From UBA7960 sp964624065 (GTDB lineage: Bacteria; Bacteroidota; Bacteroidia; Bacteroidales; UBA7960), in NCBI GenBank assembly GCA_964624065.1, contig CAZUWF010000051.1:1-6843 (forward strand): a stretch of 6,843 bases of DNA, written 5' to 3'. The position numbers were made by a program, and so were the translations under genes. The notes under the pieces were generated by a model. It saw nothing but the letters and a program-made list of their open reading frames with translations, did no database searches and was not told where the DNA came from. Shown here one piece after another: positions 5,645 through 6,843 of this stretch (position 1 is the first letter of the stretch; the number at the start of each line of letters is the position of its first letter).

Positions 5645-6703
5645 ATGAAAAACAAATTTACACTACTAATAATTGCAATGGCTCTTATGTTTGGCTGTGC
5701 CAAGGAAGAAAAGCAAATGCAACTTGAACCATCAGAATTTATTAACGAATACGAAGGCTACTTCGTTAAGGACCTGCTTGTTTACGATGAAAACAACGTC
5801 AACAGTGCGTATTTTAGAGTTTACTCGGAAGATGAAAATATGGTTAATGAATATATAAATGATCACAGGTTTTCTCTATGTTCCTTGGATGAAAATGAGG
5901 TTGAGGAATTCAAGAAAACAGCAATTGAATTTGACGAAATATCAACCAAGACTGGGAGTGACGGTAATGATGAAATAGACCTGGCCAATTACATTATGGA
6001 TGGGCCCGTTATTACCATCGAATTAGTAACCCAAAACATAAGTGACCAAGGTGCGGGTTTTTTCTTGAAAGTTGAAAAAAAAGAAGCAAACATTAGTAAA
6101 AACTATGTACCTGGATACGAAGACATTTCAACCGCAATACGGTATTCAAGTAACAGCCCACACAGTTTTCTTGGGGTCTTTTCTTTACTTGATCCAGCAC
6201 CTTATTGGCCTTTGGCAGAGGCACAATATCGATGGAATAATCGGTGGGAACCAATGTATAGTTATGGGCAGATCATCCGGCAGATTCTTGGGTTGAATAA
6301 CTACCACGCAAGACTTGCGAATTCTTGGGGGTTTTCAAGAGTTGCCTTTTTAATGAGGCGGCATCTTGGTGCAACACATATTAGCCATTATGAATCCTAT
6401 AGAATTGCTTTTGAATGGAACGATTACCGCGGAAGGCATTGTGAAATAGGGAAATTTGACTCTAGAAACTGCTATGTAGCAACTGCTCCTGCTGGATCTA
6501 CTGCATTTATGTACCCTAACAATATGGGACACTTGTATTACACACCGTTATCAGGAAATCAATGTCCTTTGCCGGGGAGTTATTTTGATTCTGTAAATTG
6601 CTGGGTTGCTAAAATACCCAACCATACTACTGGATTCATTATTGACCAAAAGCATATGTACGTTAGACCTCAACCGATAGCGCTTGATTTGCCTCTAGAT
6701 TAA
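5645..6703 (+). CDS. Probable surface lipoprotein of unknown function with two C-terminal Cys repeats
   Basis: I do not recognise this 352-residue protein as a whole. Residues 1-17 are a lipoprotein signal ending LMFG, with Cys18 as lipidation site. The next residues, CAKEE, fit the C-x-K-(D/E)2 surface-export signal described for Bacteroidota lipoproteins, so the protein is probably displayed outside the cell. Residues about 23-150 are acidic and low in cysteine. Residues about 165-262 are rich in W, Y, H and R (for example YRWNNRW, and HLGATHISHYESY). The C-terminus carries two similar units, about 266-301 and 307-342. Each has C-x(2-4)-G, then F-D-S-x-N-C, an aromatic residue, V-A, and later a P, T-x-F and Y-x-x-P. 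The cysteines are C266/C276 and C307/C319. I recall similar units at the ends of secreted proteins in other bacteria, but cannot name the family. No catalytic motif is seen. A terminator follows. Confidence 0.85.
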   Translation: MKNKFTLLIIAMALMFGCAKEEKQMQLEPSEFINEYEGYFVKDLLVYDENNVNSAYFRVYSEDENMVNEYINDHRFSLCSLDENEVEEFKKTAIEFDEISTKTGSDGNDEIDLANYIMDGPVITIELVTQNISDQGAGFFLKVEKKEANISKNYVPGYEDISTAIRYSSNSPHSFLGVFSLLDPAPYWPLAEAQYRWNNRWEPMYSYGQIIRQILGLNNYHARLANSWGFSRVAFLMRRHLGATHISHYESYRIAFEWNDYRGRHCEIGKFDSRNCYVATAPAGSTAFMYPNNMGHLYYTPLSGNQCPLPGSYFDSVNCWVAKIPNHTTGFIIDQKHMYVRPQPIALDLPLD

Positions 6704-6720
6704 TATTTTGAACCATAATC

Positions 6721-6767
6721 GGGGCGGATTTTGAAAAAGAGGTTCACATTCGCCCCCATTTTTTTTT
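6721..6767 (+). terminator. Terminator between the two lipoprotein genes
   Basis: GGGGCGGAT (6721-6729) pairs with ATTCGCCCC (6748-6756), 9 bp with one G-U, and the 18-base loop contains a further TGAA/TTCA pairing. Nine T follow at 6759-6767. It starts 17 bases after the stop codon of the 352-aa lipoprotein. The T-run touches the ATG at 6768 of the next gene. Confidence 0.8.
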
Positions 6768-6843
6768 ATGAAGACAATATTATTTTACATTGCCATATTT
6801 CTTTGGGTCATTTCTTGTTGTGAAGAAAAAAAAGAACTAACTA
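6768..6843 (+). CDS. Lipoprotein gene, N-terminal fragment cut by the window end
   Basis: Only 25 codons are visible, with no stop before the end of the window. They encode a lipoprotein signal: MKT, a hydrophobic core, then the lipobox V-I-S-C with Cys17 as lipidation site. CEEKKE follows, an acidic/lysine-rich start like that of the lipoprotein just upstream, though C-C-E-E-K-K does not fit the C-x-K-(D/E)2 order exactly. The ATG is the only one in the visible frame and begins directly after the T-run of the preceding terminator, so this gene cannot have its own promoter behind that terminator. It would depend on read-through or on an upstream promoter. Function cannot be judged. Confidence 0.7.
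   Translation, partial: MKTILFYIAIFLWVISCCEEKKELT

Noticed and set aside
5509..5727. 72-codon frame running from the gap into the lipoprotein gene
   Set aside because: It crosses the inverted repeat and T-run, then reads the lipoprotein gene out of frame through its signal peptide. No domain or signal is seen.
1..6843. CRISPR array, insertion sequence, prophage or toxin-antitoxin module
   Set aside because: No spaced direct repeats, transposase or integrase motifs, terminal repeats or paired small genes were found on either strand.

Overview
The window looks like a piece of a Bacteroidota chromosome. Three things support this. The gene families are typical (DUF2147, GH97 of the SusB type, OmpA-like lipoproteins with a glycine zipper). 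Start codons sit behind A-rich leaders rather than strong Shine-Dalgarno sites. Promoter candidates fit the Bacteroidota pattern TTG-N19-20-TAnnTTTG (best at 4456-4486 and 5318-5348). Rank below phylum cannot be called from the sequence alone. All genes lie on the + strand, but they appear to be mostly separate transcription units, divided by hairpin/T-run terminators and gaps of 85-450 bases.

Layout: (1) 132-572, a small secreted DUF2147 protein with a clear terminator behind it. (2) 694-2139, an RmuC-family protein (membrane anchor, long coiled coil, nuclease-like domain). (3) 2140-2368, a gap whose first part is a 109-base stretch with no C on the + strand and with G-quadruplex potential. 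(4) 2369-4444, a GH97 glycoside hydrolase lipoprotein whose catalytic glutamates match the inverting alpha-glucosidase branch. No SusC/SusD partner is in view. (5) 4530-5195, an OmpA-like, peptidoglycan-binding lipoprotein with the best promoter/terminator pair in the window. (6) 5196-5644, a 449-base gap holding a terminator with alternative pairings, a strong promoter candidate, a (CA)10 tract, a hairpin and a near-perfect 12-bp inverted repeat followed by a T-run. (7) 5645-6703, an unrecognised 352-aa lipoprotein with a surface-export-type CAKEE motif and two C-terminal cysteine repeats. (8) 6721-6767, a terminator that runs directly into the start codon of (9) 6768 onward, another lipoprotein gene cut off by the window end.

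Genes 1-5 are mostly housekeeping or envelope functions: genome maintenance (RmuC), glucan breakdown (GH97) and envelope structure (OmpA-like). The accessory-looking part is 5196-6843. There an unfamiliar, probably surface-exposed lipoprotein sits behind a long structured leader, and a second lipoprotein gene is separated from it only by a terminator. That leader/lipoprotein unit is the best candidate in the window for something undescribed, though a whole new system cannot be claimed from this much sequence.
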